DNA from: Deltaproteobacteria bacterium RIFOXYA12_FULL_61_11
Lineage (GTDB): Bacteria > Bdellovibrionota_F > JAHFAK01 > YA12-FULL-61-11
Assembly (NCBI GenBank): GCA_001799195.1
Contig: MGSU01000001.1
Location: 1-23,383, forward strand
Direction of reading: 5' to 3'
Length of the DNA stretch: 23,383 bases
Positions 22,570 to 23,383 of the stretch are shown here, piece by piece (position 1 is the first letter of the stretch; every line of letters begins with the position of its first letter). The notes beneath the pieces are model-generated. The model was not told the DNA's origin. It worked only from the letters and a program-made list of their open reading frames with translations, and searched no databases. The translations under genes were made by a program, and so were the position numbers.

Positions 22570-23369
22570 TGCCGCTTCGCCCCCCCCCGGACGAGGTCCT
22601 TCCACCCCCATTTCCGCGCGTAGCGCAGAAGGCTGACCCCGTGGTGCAGCACCACGCTGTTGAGGCCGAACGTCCGGGAGCTCTGCCGGGCATGGTGATG
22701 GTACATCCGCGCCGCAGGCACGTAACGGACTTCGTACCCCCGTTCGGCAAGGGAACGGCACAGGTCGACATCCTCGAAGTACAGGAAATAGCGTTCGTCG
22801 AGCCCACCGAGTTCCTCGAGGACGCGTCTCCTGAGCAAGAACGACGCTCCGAGGACCCAATCCACCGCCACCTCCCGGTCGTGGCAGCAATCCATCATCA
22901 GGTGCCGGCGGAGGGTCTGTCCCAGGAAGGGTTGGAAGGGAAGGCGCGACGCCAGCAAGGCCGACAGGGTGTAGAAGCGGCGGCACGAGTACTGGAGCGA
23001 GCCATCGGCATCGAGCAGGCAGGGCGCGGCCAGACCGACCCTCGGGTCGGTCTCGAGGGTCTCCAGCAACCGCTCGACCGCACCGGGACACACCACCACG
23101 TCGGGGTTGAGCACGAGCAAGAATTCGCCGCGGCTCACGCGCAGTCCTTGGTTCACGGCCCTGGCAAAACCGACGTTGCGTTCGTTGAACACAAAGGAAC
23201 AGCGGCAGGAGGGGGGGAGGTTTCCGCACAGGGCGACGAGGTCGGTGAGACCGTTCTCGACGACCACAACCTCGGCTTCGAGCATCGCGAGCTCCTCGAC
23301 CAGGGCTTCGAGACAGATGGAGAGTACGTCGGGCTGGTGGTAGTCGATGATGACGACCGAGAGCTTCAT
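22566..23369 (-). CDS. glycosyltransferase family 2, rhamnosyltransferase-like
   Basis: A 267-residue protein from ATG 23369. The GT-A core starts SVVIIDYHQ, with the NVGFARAVNQG loop (65-75), the metal motif LNPD (87-90), and DWVLGASFLLRR (170-181). The acceptor motif FLYFEDVDLCRSLAERGY (195-212) is the WbbL-type pattern, in which ED binds the acceptor hydroxyl. By family, such enzymes often add rhamnose or another deoxysugar to O-antigen or similar polymers. The actual sugar is not determined. It overlaps the following family 4 gene by 4 nt. Upstream sequence ends 14 bases beyond the start, so the rest of the cluster is outside the window. Confidence 0.88.
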   Translation of the reverse strand: MKLSVVIIDYHQPDVLSICLEALVEELAMLEAEVVVVENGLTDLVALCGNLPPSCRCSFVFNERNVGFARAVNQGLRVSRGEFLLVLNPDVVVCPGAVERLLETLETDPRVGLAAPCLLDADGSLQYSCRRFYTLSALLASRLPFQPFLGQTLRRHLMMDCCHDREVAVDWVLGASFLLRRRVLEELGGLDERYFLYFEDVDLCRSLAERGYEVRYVPAARMYHHHARQSSRTFGLNSVVLHHGVSLLRYARKWGWKDLVRGGAKRQ

Positions 23370-23383
23370 CGCCGCTCTCGCAG

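Noticed and set aside
22570-23229. Long N-terminal extension of the family 4 glycosyltransferase
   Set aside because: It overlaps the complete family 2 glycosyltransferase; the conserved GT-B opening starts exactly at ATG 22569.
1-23383. CRISPR arrays, transposons, att sites, tRNA or rRNA genes
   Set aside because: No regularly spaced repeats, transposase or integrase motifs, or tRNA-like cloverleaf sequences were seen on either strand.

Overview
This is a GC-rich bacterial window with no tRNA or rRNA gene, insertion sequence, integrase or CRISPR array. A probable C-terminal outer-membrane barrel, PEGA domains, exported proteins with signal peptides, and the mix of YhaN/YhaO, peptidase-MA, CHASE2 kinase and MoxR families suggest a Gram-negative, environmentally versatile lineage such as Acidobacteriota or Myxococcota. 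That placement is a low-confidence inference. Genes are tightly packed. Nearly every co-directional pair overlaps by 4 nt (ATGA or GTGA) or nearly abuts, so most units look translationally coupled.

Layout. (A) 1-4535, plus strand: a 5'-truncated alpha/beta hydrolase, a GNAT acetyltransferase, a polytopic GT-C-like membrane protein and a family 2 glycosyltransferase, resembling a glycan or lipid-glycan module. (B) 4522-9783, minus strand: rpsT (ribosomal protein S20) with a good sigma-70-type promoter, then acnA (aconitase), an SF2 helicase resembling the helicase part of TOTE conflict systems but without a primase, and a class I methyltransferase. The methyltransferase end overlaps the end of the glycosyltransferase of block A. 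(C) 9784-10213: a divergent regulatory region of about 430 bp. (D) 10214-16501, plus strand: yhaO and yhaN (an Mre11/Rad50-like nuclease-ATPase pair), then an exported protein with a CsgG/TolB-like N-terminus, two PEGA domains and a probable outer-membrane barrel. (E) 16502-16795: an AT-rich spacer and a 41-residue exported-peptide gene with a strong ribosome binding site. (F) 16797-21379, minus strand: an operon with a candidate promoter, a 27-codon leader ORF, a CHASE2 sensor histidine kinase, a membrane-anchored peptidase-MA/TPR protein and a MoxR AAA+ ATPase. (G) 21391-23369, minus strand: a family 4 and a family 2 glycosyltransferase, the downstream end of a surface-polysaccharide unit that continues outside the window.

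The least conventional parts are operon F, a sensor-protease-chaperone arrangement without the usual DUF58/VWA partners of MoxR or an adjacent response regulator; the solitary TOTE-like helicase coupled to aconitase; and the two very small genes. All functions are assigned by reading motifs in the translated sequence; no database search was run.
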